A stretch of DNA of 64,000 nt from Stereocaulon alpinum (lineage: Eukaryota > Ascomycota > Lecanoromycetes > Lecanorales > Stereocaulaceae), in the NCBI GenBank assembly GCA_018257865.1, contig JAEUBA010000014.1:310001-374000 (forward strand). Reading direction: 5' to 3'. How positions within the stretch are numbered: the first letter of the stretch is position 1; each line of letters starts with the position of its first letter. Shown in pieces: positions 44,901 through 52,604 of this stretch. The notes below the pieces were generated by a model that searched no databases, was not told the origin of the DNA, and saw nothing but the letters and a program-made list of their open reading frames with translations. Made by a program: the position numbers and the translations under genes.

Positions 44901-47900
44901 AGACGCCAACATCTTCGAAACCTCCTCTCCTCCAATCACGGCAGATACTATACCTAAGGAGCTAATAGAGTCTACAGGACTTACAGAGTCTACAATTCCT
45001 GGTGACAGCAACGAGGTCTCGGGAGTCGATCTTGCGCAGGAGCAAGAGATCGCACTCCCAAAGAGCAAGAAAGACAAGAAGAAATCCAAGAAATTAAGAG
45101 CTTTGGTCTGGGAAGACGCGGCAGCCCCCCCCCCTGAAGAGAAACTGCTTTCTGAGTCCAAAGGCCTAGGCGACAATGTTTCTGTCCAAGCAACGCCTCG
45201 TGAAGAAAATGCGTTAGGAACCTCTGAGCAGAAGACTGAGGACCGTCCCAAGAGTAAGAAGGATAAGAAAAAACCCAAGAAAGCACAAGCTTCCTCCTGG
45301 GAAGACGAAGAGGCGCCCTCACGCGACGATGAGCCCGCGTTTGAGTCAAGGGGTCTGGAAGACGAAGCAGCTCCTGTCCGCGAGGATGAGCCTGTTTCGG
45401 AACTCAAAGGCCTTGGCGCAGACGCTGTCAAGCAAGTAAGGCCTCTAAATGACACTGTGTTGGAAAGTCTGGAGCAAACTGCCAAAGTCCGTCCTAATAG
45501 CAAGAAGGACAGAACGAAGGCAAAGAAATCTCAAGCCTTTTCATTGGAAGGTGAAGACGCTTCCGCACAGTCTGAAAGAGAGATCGCCGAAGAGCCCAAT
45601 CAAAAGATCGAGGAGCTTTCTCAACGGCAGGTTGAGGTCGAAGAACCCGTCACCACCAAGAAATCTTTCACCGCAGAGCAGGAAGTGGAACCACCAGTCC
45701 AACAAATCGTTGAGCCTGTGTCAAAAGATGTTTTATCAGACGCCTCACGAGCAGAGCTCTCCTCAGCACCGCTATTCGGTCAACAAGCTTCGAACGCCCA
45801 AGACGATACTGAAGTGCGACAGCACGAAGGATCTGGGGCTAACATCGACCCAACTTTTGAGACTGAGGAGTACCCTACGTATAGTTTGAAGAAAAGCAAG
45901 AAAGACAAGAAGAAGGGAAAGAAGGCACGATCGTCAGCTTGGGACGATGGACTTCAGCCGGAATCCAGAGAGATCTCTGAAGAGTCTGCAGCTCGAGAGA
46001 ATCCGGAAGTACCATCCATTGTGCCTATGTCCCAAGACTCCCAGGATTGGTCAAGACAGGAGCGTCTTACAGAAGAAATAGAGCCTACAGAAGTCGTCGA
46101 GCCTGATGATAGCATGCTTGATTCTCGCAGCTATGAAGAGAAAAGAACGGAAGACAAGCTTTCGGAAGAAGCTGGCCGTCCGAGCATTTTGGACGAAGTT
46201 GAACCCGAGGACGGCTTCGGCCCTGTCAAGAAGGGCAAGAAAAGCAAGCCGTCCCAGGAAGGAAAGCTACCAACAATCGAGCCAAAAGAGCAGCAGCCAA
46301 TGGCAGGATCAACAGATCCCCTATTTGAAAGTACTCCTGGACTTACTCGAGACCGTGAGCCAGTCTCAGGAGGACGTCCTGGAAACGAGTACACGGCTCC
46401 GGAGCACGCGCAGACCACCCAAGCATTTAGCAGTGTTCCTATCGGCCCAGAACTGGAAACTTTGAACGTTTCCACAGTGCCTGAAACTGCAGAGTTCAGC
46501 AATACAAGACCTGACGACGAGCTCTGGGATCTGCCTGTTAAGAAAGATAAGGAAGCAAACCATCAACGTAATGAAGCACAGAGGGCCCGAAAAGACAATT
46601 TTCCTACCGCTGCAGCTGTCGCTCATGATCCCATGGAAGTCAGTCCCAAAAGACAGGCTGTTCAAGACGTCGAAACACCCCATACTTCCACAATAGATCT
46701 ACCGCCCTCAGCAGCAGAGACCGATATGTTGGAGCCTCAGGGACAGCGCCATCAAGACCAGAGAGACCTCGAGAAGATTGACCCGCAAGACGTCGAGCTT
46801 CCTCAAAGTCCGGAAACAGATGCGTCAGATCCAGTAGCCGAGGTCGAAATGATGTATGCCCAAGAGGAAGAGGAATATGACAAGCATCACCCAATTGAGC
46901 GCGAGCAGGAACAGGTTGAGGGTGCTCAAAATGCCACGGAATATCTTCCAAGCCCTGTGACCGAGGTTGAGACGATGTACGCCCAAGATGAGCGTGGACA
47001 TGATATCGAGCATGTCCACGGACAAGCGGCAGAGCGGCCTCAATCGCTTAGTCAAGATCTCCCAACACCAATTGCAGAAGTCCACATGCTGGATCCTCAA
47101 GAGCAGCGTCAATACAATGAGGAGTACGCAAAGGAACTCGAGCGGCAAGACCTTAACCCCCTACCCCACGTTTCACCAATTGTGACAGACGATTTACCCA
47201 CTCCAGCACGAACGGTTGAAGTGCTAGACCCTCAAGAACAGCGTGAACACAATAAGGCGTACGCAAAGGGACTCGAGCTGCAGGGCCTGGAACGCCTACC
47301 AAGCCCTTCGCCAGACGTGCCGGGTGATCTGCCAACTCCAGCACGAGAGGTCGAGATGCTCAACCCTCAAGAACAGCGTGAGTATAATCAGGAATACACA
47401 AAGGAACTTGAGCGACTCTTGAGCCCACCAGAGGAAGGATTGAGCCCCTTCGCTCCACCAAATGAAATCAACATCCCCTCCGTTCCTCAATCAGACTTTG
47501 GAAATGTCGTGCAACCCCCTTTCGAAGAGGTACACAGGCCGCTAGCCAGGGCTCCTTCGTTAGAGGACATCATTGAGGAGTCTAGGTCTAGGCCAGGCTC
47601 CGTTCCAGCACTATCGGGCCCACCTGATCGAGAAGCTGACTCTTCGCCCTTTAAGTCTACAAAGAACAGCAAGAAGGGCAAGAAAGGCAGGAGAAACAAA
47701 CAGCCTGTCATCTGGGAAGACGAAACAGCTACGCCACCCGTCGAAGAGGAGACTGAAAAAGTGGTAGATCCTCTGGCCGAATCAACGGCAATGCCAGGCT
47801 CATGGGAGACCGAACAATCTCAAGATCCTATCTTTCTTGAGGAGTCAATAGAGCGGCGAGCCGTTGAGCAGGCAGTCTATACTTCGCCCACAAGAGACTT

Positions 47901-50900
47901 AAGCTCGTACAGAGACTCGCTAAGAGAGCATGGCGACGCAGGTGACTACTTCAGCATACAGCCAAGCAGAGGAGCCGAAGGAGACGTTCTGATCGCACAA
48001 CCCGACGAAGTCCCACGAGCAATGTCAACAGATCTGCCTCGAGATATCCGTGACGAGAGTCTGCACCAAGGGCCACTTTCAGAACAACATGATCACCAGC
48101 ATGCAGACGAGTATAGACGCCGCGAAGCGGACGCAGTGCCTGAACGAGAGCTTGTGGAACAGCAAGATCAATCCATGACAAAGCCCACTTCTGTTGAAGA
48201 ACGAGGCCATGGTGATCTGGTTCATACACACTCAAAGAAGAGCAAGAAGGACAAGATGTCGAAGAGAAGCCTTGGACTTCTTCCTGGAGACGTGGAACGA
48301 GAGTCAAGTGTTCAAAGACAACAACCCGAAGAGCCAGAGGAGCAATCAGCCCATCCAGATATCTCAAGGATAGATTCTTCAAGAGGGTCTCGAGAACCTT
48401 CGCTGCAGCCGTCTTTACATTATGAGGCTGAGCCCCTACCCATTGACAGGGAGGAGTCAGCCAGTGAGGACAGGTCGAGAAGTACGAAAGGACTTGCTGC
48501 CGCTGCTGGCTTGGGCATAGGCGCCCTAGCAGCTGAAGGTCTTTCTAGGATAGATTCCAAAAAGGATAACAAGAAGAGCAAGACGAACAAGATCTCAAGC
48601 ACATGGGAGGATTCGGAGGACGAGACTCCCAGGCCAGCAAGTTCAGTCAACAGAGAAGCACCTCTCACCGAAGACCAACGGCCACGGCAAGTTTCAGAGC
48701 AATTCTCAAACACAGAACAGCAGTCGTCCCTAGTCACGCCCCCACGGACTCCCTCATTCCCAACATCGTACGAGCCTGCCACCACGGAGACTAGGAATCT
48801 GCTCGAGCCTCTGAGGAGTTTCAATATAAGGGACAGCGCTATTCACGTCTCTGATTCGCCTGTCGTCTCCGAAGAGTCTCCTGTACACCGCTTTCTACGT
48901 GACAGTGGATTTCCCGAGACTGAGTCAAGCCCAATCGTGGATCTCAAACCTCACTACCAAGACAGTCCCACGACAAGAGAGCTCGAAGAATTGTATGGCA
49001 GAGAGCCCGAGCACGACATCAAGGGTCATGGACAACAACGGTCTATAGCTGAAGGTATAACGGACGTCGCTATACAGGCTGATCCCGACGACAATGTCGC
49101 GAGATCAAGACCAGAAGATCAACGAAGACGGTCAAGACAAAGGAGATCAGGCGCTGCTTATGATAGTGATGATTCCAATGATTCGGGCTTTGACATACAG
49201 CGCCGCCGTCGCCGTATGCAGGCTCTGAAAGACGAGGGTCGCGAACCTTCCCCAGTAAGCTCTACGACAAAGGAGCGTTCTTCAGAACTCTTCGGGTCTT
49301 CCCCATCCGCAAGGCAAGAGCATACCGATCAGCCACGTGAACAGTATACGCCGTCTCGCAGTGAGTATCTCCACGAAGAACCAACGTGGTCATTTGGCCC
49401 CGAGGCATCGCCACAAGCACGTTCTCGAGATGCTTCAGGGGAGACAGAGTCTACGCACGCCTCGGATCAAGTCACAGATAATTCAACTTACGCGAAGCTG
49501 ACAGAAGTCCGCGAAGAGCCACCCCCTTCATTGTTTGGAGGCCCTTTCAGCCATGATGAGGACATGACCTCTCGTTCTATGAGTCCCAGCGATGATGCGC
49601 GTGGTCGTCGACGTCTAAACACGATCTCAGAGGAAGCATCGCCGCTACACAAGAAGGACAAGCGCGCGATATCTGATGTAGGATCGCCAGAAGCTGGCGT
49701 CAAGGAACGCCGAATGCGATCGCCACGGGCAGATGATGATGAGGCAAGGCACAAATCGATAGAAGACCCAATTTCGATACCATCTCTACCGAAACATGGG
49801 GATAAGAATATGGTGGACCTTGAGCGCAGTTTAAGCCGAAATACAGATCAGTCGAGTCGCCAGAGCAACGTGTCCAACGTGCCACACAAGCATCACGTGG
49901 GCGAGGTCCGACAACCGAGTGTTGCCAGCGTTCAATCAGACAACAGCATTCACGCGATCATTAGGACACCAGATCAAGTACGATCAGCGAGTGGGCAAAG
50001 CTTCAGGTCATCAGGGACACCACCACTGCGACGAGTTGACAGAAGCGTTAGCGGGGACCTGCGGGGCGCTAGCCTGAAGAGTGAAGCTAAGGGTCGCGCT
50101 AAATCTTCCCAGGAAGATCCCGAACTCGACATCAACATCCCATCTTCGTCAACCTACGACCCTGTTACTGACAAAGGCAAGACCCGCGCCGACATGGCCG
50201 ACGTCTATGTAAGTTCGCGCATCAGTCTCCTTGATAAGTATCAGCTACAGGAAACTAATCTACTCAAGCAGGAGGGTTGGGGAGATGTGCGTGGGGCTTC
50301 ACCAATGTCTCCAACGCGCCCGCCAAGCATGCGGAAACGCCAGAGCATGCAGCTGCTTGAGTATGAAACCAGACTCGACCAGCTTGTATCGGAGAATAGA
50401 CTACTACAGATCCAAAAGACAACGGCTGAAAGGAGCTTGGAGGATCAGGCACGCGACCACAGCCAACAACGGCATGCCTACGAAGAAGCTTTGCAGGAAC
50501 AGAAGATGTTCCTGGCACAGAAAGATTCGGAATTGAACGAACTCAAGGGGACACTGGAAGAGTGGCAAAGTAAGGTTACTCATCTGATGGAGGTTAATGA
50601 GGGTCTGACTTCGTCGCGTGGATTGGTTGATGATCATGAAGAGAGGTATAGGACGCTGGAGGCTGAGCACATCAATCTGAGGGAGCAACATACGCAACTG
50701 TCATCGGGTATGGAGGATATCGTCCGTCATGAGGTGTCTATCGCTCTTGAAGAAAAGAACCTTGAGTTGCGCCAACTACGGGATGAGCTAGAACGTGCCA
50801 AGCAGCAAGTGCGCGACCTACAACAGCAGCTCTTAGCGTCAAGGTCCAGCGAGGATTTCATCGAACGAGATGAGGACTACTTCGATAGCCAGTGCCAATC

Positions 50901-51774
50901 GCTTTGCGGACATGTCCAGCAATGGGTCTTGAGATTCTCAAAGTTCTCAGACATGAAAGCATGTTACCATCCCAGCGAAATACGGGACGAAAAGATTGTG
51001 GATCGCGTGGAGAACGCTATCCTAGACGGTACGGACGTCGATGCATACCTCCAAGATCGAGTTAAGAGGCGGGATGTTTTCATGTCAGTCGTCATGACCA
51101 TGATATGGGAATTCATCTTTACACGCTACCTCTTTGGAATGGACCGTGACCAACGGCAGAAACTCAAGAACCTCGAGAAGACTCTCCAAGAAGTCGGCCC
51201 TATGTCAGCTGTTCACAAATGGCGAGCTACTACCTTGACGCTGCTCATGAAAAGAGAAGCCTTCAAAGAGCAACGAGCAACAGATACAGAAGCTGTCGTT
51301 CATGAGATCTATGACACACTCGCTACGTTCCTTCCACCACCATCACACTTTGTCAGCCAGGTCCACGACTCGCTGCGCAAGGTCATCAGCGCTGCTGTGG
51401 ATCTATCAATCGAGATGCGTACGCAGCGAGCAGAGTACTCCATGCTACCGCCTCTACAACCAGAATACGACCTCAACGGCGACCTAGCCCGGAAAGTCTA
51501 CTTCAGCGCACTGACCATGAATGAGCGCAGTGGGAAAACCACTTCCAACGAAGCACTCCAAGAACAACGTGCTGTGGTACGCATGGTGCTGTTCCCCTTG
51601 GTGGTGAAGAACGAAGACGACGACGAGCAAATCGTCGTCTGTCCCGCTCAAGTGCTTACTGCCGAAGAACCGAAAGGAAAGGGAAAGAGCGTGAGGGTTA
51701 CGAGCGCACAGGGAGGACGGAGTGAGGCGAGTTTTGCGGGGACAGACGTTAATATGGAAGGCGGTATGATCTGA
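35974..51774 (+). CDS. lah: Giant Leashin-like (involucrin-repeat) Woronin-body tether protein
   Basis: A single 15.8-kb frame from ATG 35974. An intron at 50209-50271 (GTAAGT, CAAGCAG) leaves about 5,245 residues; a second at 37244-37285 would remove 14 more. The first ~480 residues are Ser/Gly/Gln-rich, then comes a conserved block GPLGAVVDFFKDPDGVAQFE with a CRYC pair (about 484-537), Arg/Ser-rich segments and Ala/Gly-rich hydrophobic patches. The middle ~2,500 residues are acidic and Pro-rich, with many Lys blocks (SKKDKKKSKK) near WED or EW. A coiled coil spans about 4,765-4,940 and a folded C-terminal domain follows to VNMEGGMI. This layout matches fungal involucrin-repeat proteins, shown in Neurospora and Aspergillus to be Leashin, which ties Woronin bodies to cortex or septal pore. 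Assignment rests on architecture, not alignment. Confidence 0.85.
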   Translation: MSNRSSGKKDDTKDDVSSRRNGDEQRSTSTRNRSSSVVEINPNKKSSSRGDDRDRGFNPTSTSYSSTSRSPYPGTASASVASSYATATGKNDDQPYIPPGLERNASLADQMPKSKSSRGQRDEDYDRDPRTERRRGDSKNDRRDSRDQDDQEREKRGKRDKKDRDRARDRGLSRSGNGYEEGIGISRGPADFPDQVGSAGFSQFPGQYDGALPSSTSAAADHPAMSSHVQDQFPGQFPTQSTAPYRPPLATTEGGPGLAAEYYGDAGESVAEQPGYRKHSPSLIIGAEPHLLPASAVANPPPEPSATGGVGAAASFFTGGNFESDAESSYDQQASSTYTAAPSRPDNSHHSSSAPAIPTIGGAAMGAAAGYFVGSQASSHQQRPNHTASVEGVSNGYSTSTYQQPPSQAQDSYYSDVSRPPKPGKPSSQGSNVPIFAAGAAGAAGLAAAAYHQSHHSSQNGSSMHQPMQQQPTTPMAQRHRHHGPLGAVVDFFKDPDGVAQFEEYSEIIGTCRYCFAPGSSPRDAPRKHYYRKRRSNERLGSSTRIDKDSRYYSSENESRRRKDSSWLASGLAGYGLGKMGETLFNKRNDFDDTYSVKTGRQSSNGRSNKSRRRSRSNERIETGITSDGRIYKKDAHGSAFGGPSTTTYTTRRHSRSRSQDRKSSLTETALGAAVGATVAGATTRRRSRSPKNPKEGAWVRTRRRSREHSPEHRHKSPRKKKKERGFFSFMNGSSSSSSVDLLHPSSRDKRSSSKSSKVKPKDDHQKAEAALLGLGAAAAALALRDGRQGHKRKGIKELVGVKETKGKHARVSSVSEEDEIWESAPEDDEESINSGLAYGRHARRGSRESLSSESSGTAKWGWRWGSKKKRRESPPKRSSSDHDIIPAVAGAAAAGLASGAIMSPEQYPGNPMDSTSSLPLQHVYPVPTSDPSRFDVGRETSLASSTRPGVVPIQHPQPITPVSQAVYSSQAPYEHSYSAPTGPPVFSQPPFQPRPAAVDARYDRPNFSVPGGFPRNDFQLKDTTEDFKLRRRDTSPARFGTDAVASEMTPRRRASTKDDISAVRFDMTEEQEEQDRLGRRRKRKEEKQRREVEEQEQMDRDRRASRDVSGQKSDVKARREKSPERSSGKSWAAPAAAGVAGAVIGAAVMEASKSEESREERRERRRREREREEAEEEEEAKRRRERRRRERERNEDKPTSHENQRMPDAVKEVREDMDRQAKPTQKEVWKPTSTHEDYGSFFTLPPELVNKNTNQVKVTSANADADVDLDRSPRTMTVGPKKTRDRSASPVFSPADTDEKLNPLGSFPWQVPRLRLLEPTPPSSRGSTPIIRPKDTSDEDIEEPVETPVEEPPRKPSTSRVTWGDDQTHEYTVITPHYEREEFIESPSDKRSARSQAETLEQREVRESSLDRKKRINGTASSSAPRTYDKDLEFAATLAASAEDAGFDPSIVIDDPIYRRRDSPPGSNERSMPGGFEDDDEPRASRRERKKKDKVNGRDDDAVVQDIISQVEESEPRTSKQVPADGLDEREPTRKSKSKKSKKSRKDSDSKDEFFETSESAGKSQDSYTRDVYESPTEDTRSAVSSVLDSNGVENGKKSRRKSKRDSTELDDAASTVSSRSRDGSANDSGSKSKDKPKGSIWSRVLGKSTDSPPQKNGTKDVRKEATNEDVDESKRKSKRSKEGRSSRDEADDYDAASKSSESRERSRKQRSSEGSAEQDSGRITQDLPAKVYTPAPSGRAVSGQMLTHPKDQESSRSTKVPEAGSVARFLIRDGDGEHVDEQQTESFLGERPEPPAPPDIHDKEKEPPDPAVTALPASPPSRPYDEAQRSANPQTPESLQSPNPRPSPTAVPIDFRRRRPFGSPRSLSQTPLSSTEVVADSSPRQKPRPRSTEFRGSKDMRPLWLVERHNSHQEPAPEETYPALPPSLPSSHTTSRASSVHDPEEAAPVPIGDFDSTEVSHNQLQERRGLTIDTDKKAADADLLDSQQATPTASSLHHATTSQEMPSSPVRRQSPSKPAVEEISHASSTLRDAVLGAAIGGTAAFALHRVGQHDEPSRQELSREEDEQFQQGLDDMALEPGAHPQQHATARDISHGEDKQFQPSFEDKVPGVDVDRLLDDQLAFDDDFAPQSTKRGRKGKRKASKAEQTKDEASASDEGPAPSTRTVERQPLSPEDVRHIQEQDVQDAVDSWYAPAPSKKNKKKKKKGTAEELPSTSELGGSKELHRDNSEAAEPESVQQTEDLTWEMSRDQVVHMMAAASRDVDQDKEVTAQPTMIAEQVPREQVEDVMTAASQDVNQDKHETSQPTIIADQATRDKIVDKMAAASQAMNQKEDQATQSTMTAEQAPYENILERRQTKSKGKNGKKGRKGSVLDDNLPSSAKDIGFVDPFTEQPSEDASESPQLREASEDAPAYAIHKLPMPTSTRLLISPEATPLPVDDDLDLLEELPPSLIIESTDQAITQELKAEPGKPLKEPRTHGGFPLPEQPLEQSRDLPTEPVQRTQPEQSDVCDLYAFPSYERGMNGDMAVSRNADTEVDIQKELHLPTVPPPEDQYQSEQIPSIVNEPVTDKSLIHEPLTDKPLFDRPVTKKPVVDAPREESQAVEDEWAGSSSKKKGKKEKKAKISSMADTSLGGEVEEQTPLPVTTPGKLEDEPVQDLLKGPVIDVPQQESRTVEDEWAGSGSKKKGKKSKKQKSNTLDIEPESVEPEQAESEPSTRGFPEGPVPLVTTTTSQDVTTMLQTENANATTDSKPDEASFQSAEADRELHGPVQEASPSADLSSRLEEEKTGTKHFETADAEIQESKLHDVHDDALGNDTLPILASSAAAIDTARGVQDILRGDVTPSSTDRQDEADSKMSALKEPSTDKPVEAENADWDLPKKKKKGKKSKKNELLSFDEPDTTESGQPFTPPPEIGTQLDPEPIGEAINQPSSKKSKKDKKSKKKSLSRTASDYQETDEPEVATVREPQDTKADANIFETSSPPITADTIPKELIESTGLTESTIPGDSNEVSGVDLAQEQEIALPKSKKDKKKSKKLRALVWEDAAAPPPEEKLLSESKGLGDNVSVQATPREENALGTSEQKTEDRPKSKKDKKKPKKAQASSWEDEEAPSRDDEPAFESRGLEDEAAPVREDEPVSELKGLGADAVKQVRPLNDTVLESLEQTAKVRPNSKKDRTKAKKSQAFSLEGEDASAQSEREIAEEPNQKIEELSQRQVEVEEPVTTKKSFTAEQEVEPPVQQIVEPVSKDVLSDASRAELSSAPLFGQQASNAQDDTEVRQHEGSGANIDPTFETEEYPTYSLKKSKKDKKKGKKARSSAWDDGLQPESREISEESAARENPEVPSIVPMSQDSQDWSRQERLTEEIEPTEVVEPDDSMLDSRSYEEKRTEDKLSEEAGRPSILDEVEPEDGFGPVKKGKKSKPSQEGKLPTIEPKEQQPMAGSTDPLFESTPGLTRDREPVSGGRPGNEYTAPEHAQTTQAFSSVPIGPELETLNVSTVPETAEFSNTRPDDELWDLPVKKDKEANHQRNEAQRARKDNFPTAAAVAHDPMEVSPKRQAVQDVETPHTSTIDLPPSAAETDMLEPQGQRHQDQRDLEKIDPQDVELPQSPETDASDPVAEVEMMYAQEEEEYDKHHPIEREQEQVEGAQNATEYLPSPVTEVETMYAQDERGHDIEHVHGQAAERPQSLSQDLPTPIAEVHMLDPQEQRQYNEEYAKELERQDLNPLPHVSPIVTDDLPTPARTVEVLDPQEQREHNKAYAKGLELQGLERLPSPSPDVPGDLPTPAREVEMLNPQEQREYNQEYTKELERLLSPPEEGLSPFAPPNEINIPSVPQSDFGNVVQPPFEEVHRPLARAPSLEDIIEESRSRPGSVPALSGPPDREADSSPFKSTKNSKKGKKGRRNKQPVIWEDETATPPVEEETEKVVDPLAESTAMPGSWETEQSQDPIFLEESIERRAVEQAVYTSPTRDLSSYRDSLREHGDAGDYFSIQPSRGAEGDVLIAQPDEVPRAMSTDLPRDIRDESLHQGPLSEQHDHQHADEYRRREADAVPERELVEQQDQSMTKPTSVEERGHGDLVHTHSKKSKKDKMSKRSLGLLPGDVERESSVQRQQPEEPEEQSAHPDISRIDSSRGSREPSLQPSLHYEAEPLPIDREESASEDRSRSTKGLAAAAGLGIGALAAEGLSRIDSKKDNKKSKTNKISSTWEDSEDETPRPASSVNREAPLTEDQRPRQVSEQFSNTEQQSSLVTPPRTPSFPTSYEPATTETRNLLEPLRSFNIRDSAIHVSDSPVVSEESPVHRFLRDSGFPETESSPIVDLKPHYQDSPTTRELEELYGREPEHDIKGHGQQRSIAEGITDVAIQADPDDNVARSRPEDQRRRSRQRRSGAAYDSDDSNDSGFDIQRRRRRMQALKDEGREPSPVSSTTKERSSELFGSSPSARQEHTDQPREQYTPSRSEYLHEEPTWSFGPEASPQARSRDASGETESTHASDQVTDNSTYAKLTEVREEPPPSLFGGPFSHDEDMTSRSMSPSDDARGRRRLNTISEEASPLHKKDKRAISDVGSPEAGVKERRMRSPRADDDEARHKSIEDPISIPSLPKHGDKNMVDLERSLSRNTDQSSRQSNVSNVPHKHHVGEVRQPSVASVQSDNSIHAIIRTPDQVRSASGQSFRSSGTPPLRRVDRSVSGDLRGASLKSEAKGRAKSSQEDPELDINIPSSSTYDPVTDKGKTRADMADVYVSSRISLLDKYQLQETNLLKQEGWGDVRGASPMSPTRPPSMRKRQSMQLLEYETRLDQLVSENRLLQIQKTTAERSLEDQARDHSQQRHAYEEALQEQKMFLAQKDSELNELKGTLEEWQSKVTHLMEVNEGLTSSRGLVDDHEERYRTLEAEHINLREQHTQLSSGMEDIVRHEVSIALEEKNLELRQLRDELERAKQQVRDLQQQLLASRSSEDFIERDEDYFDSQCQSLCGHVQQWVLRFSKFSDMKACYHPSEIRDEKIVDRVENAILDGTDVDAYLQDRVKRRDVFMSVVMTMIWEFIFTRYLFGMDRDQRQKLKNLEKTLQEVGPMSAVHKWRATTLTLLMKREAFKEQRATDTEAVVHEIYDTLATFLPPPSHFVSQVHDSLRKVISAAVDLSIEMRTQRAEYSMLPPLQPEYDLNGDLARKVYFSALTMNERSGKTTSNEALQEQRAVVRMVLFPLVVKNEDDDEQIVVCPAQVLTAEEPKGKGKSVRVTSAQGGRSEASFAGTDVNMEGGMI
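42718..43032 (+). repeat. Three tandem ~40-residue repeats inside the giant gene
   Basis: Three consecutive units read SRDQVVHMMAAASRDVDQDK, then REQVEDVMTAASQDVNQDK and RDKIVDKMAAASQAMNQ, each followed by a Gln/Thr/Ile segment ending in AEQ or ADQ. The period is about 117 bp. Confidence 0.8.
46950..47430 (+). repeat. Diverged ~45-60-residue repeats inside the giant gene
   Basis: At least three units contain TPxxxVEMLDPQEQREYN-like sequence followed by EEYAKELERQ, for example TPIAEVHMLDPQEQRQYN, TPARTVEVLDPQEQREHN and TPAREVEMLNPQEQREYN. An earlier, weaker unit carries SPVTEVETMYAQDERGHD. Confidence 0.8.
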
Positions 51775-52604
51775 TGCGTCACCTGAAGATCTATCTCACT
51801 TTGTATTCCAGCGCTTTATCAATGACTTATGACTGCATATCTCCGGTAGTACTGTATAGCGGGGGCCCTTTGGAAAAGCCGAGTATTAGCGTATCTTGGT
51901 TGCTTTTTTTATAAGCCTTACATACTAGTTGGTTATATACTGTGAAAATAAACATACACTATATATCTTTCGCTCTTCCTAAGCTACTAATCCCCTTTCC
52001 CTCAGAGTTTTCCTTCCTAGGTAGCTATCTCCCTCTACATCCACGTATACCATTCCCATTCCCATTCCTTTCCTTTGGGAGGGCATTGGGGCGGAGATTC
52101 AAGAGAAAAGGAGGGCTGCAAGACAGACAAGAAAAAGAAAAGAAAGAAGAAGGGGAACATGGAGGGTAAGTCATGGATCGAGATCCCATATCTATTGATT
52201 TTTTCTTCAATTTTTTTATTTTTTGCGCAAACTAGATTCGTGAGGTGGAATCTGTTATGCGTGATGTGTATGTATGTATATGTATGTGGGGGGGCTTTAT
52301 GGTTTGGAAACAGGGGAATTGGAATACGTAGCGTAGGGTACCGTAGTGCTGGGTCGGTTATGCTTAGGAGATTTTTTTTGTTCGATTCTGGATTTGTGGG
52401 TGTGGTTTAGGTTTTGGTTTTGGTGAATGTGGTTTTGGTGAAGGAGGTATCATCGATAACGTAGATAGATGTACACAAAAAGAAGCTTGCTGGCCAAGGG
52501 GTAATGATATCCAAGAAAACGCAATACATTCAGCTTATACGACGAGATATATTTTCCGCCATTGACCAATTACAACAAACGCCTCCGTCACTCGATGAGT
52601 CGCG
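51775..52604. other. Intergenic, convergent 3' ends; purine/pyrimidine and GT-rich tracts
   Basis: 830 bp without genes. It holds a pyrimidine tract with CCCATT repeats (about 52,045-52,075), a purine tract of GAAAAAGAAAAG type (about 52,128-52,160), a short TATG microsatellite (about 52,266-52,288) followed by a run of seven G, and TTTTGGT repeats near 52,410-52,440. Confidence 0.6.

Noticed and set aside
44886..45503. 205-codon minus-strand frame within the giant gene
   Set aside because: Ser/Leu/Phe-rich translation is the antisense of Lys/Glu codon runs.
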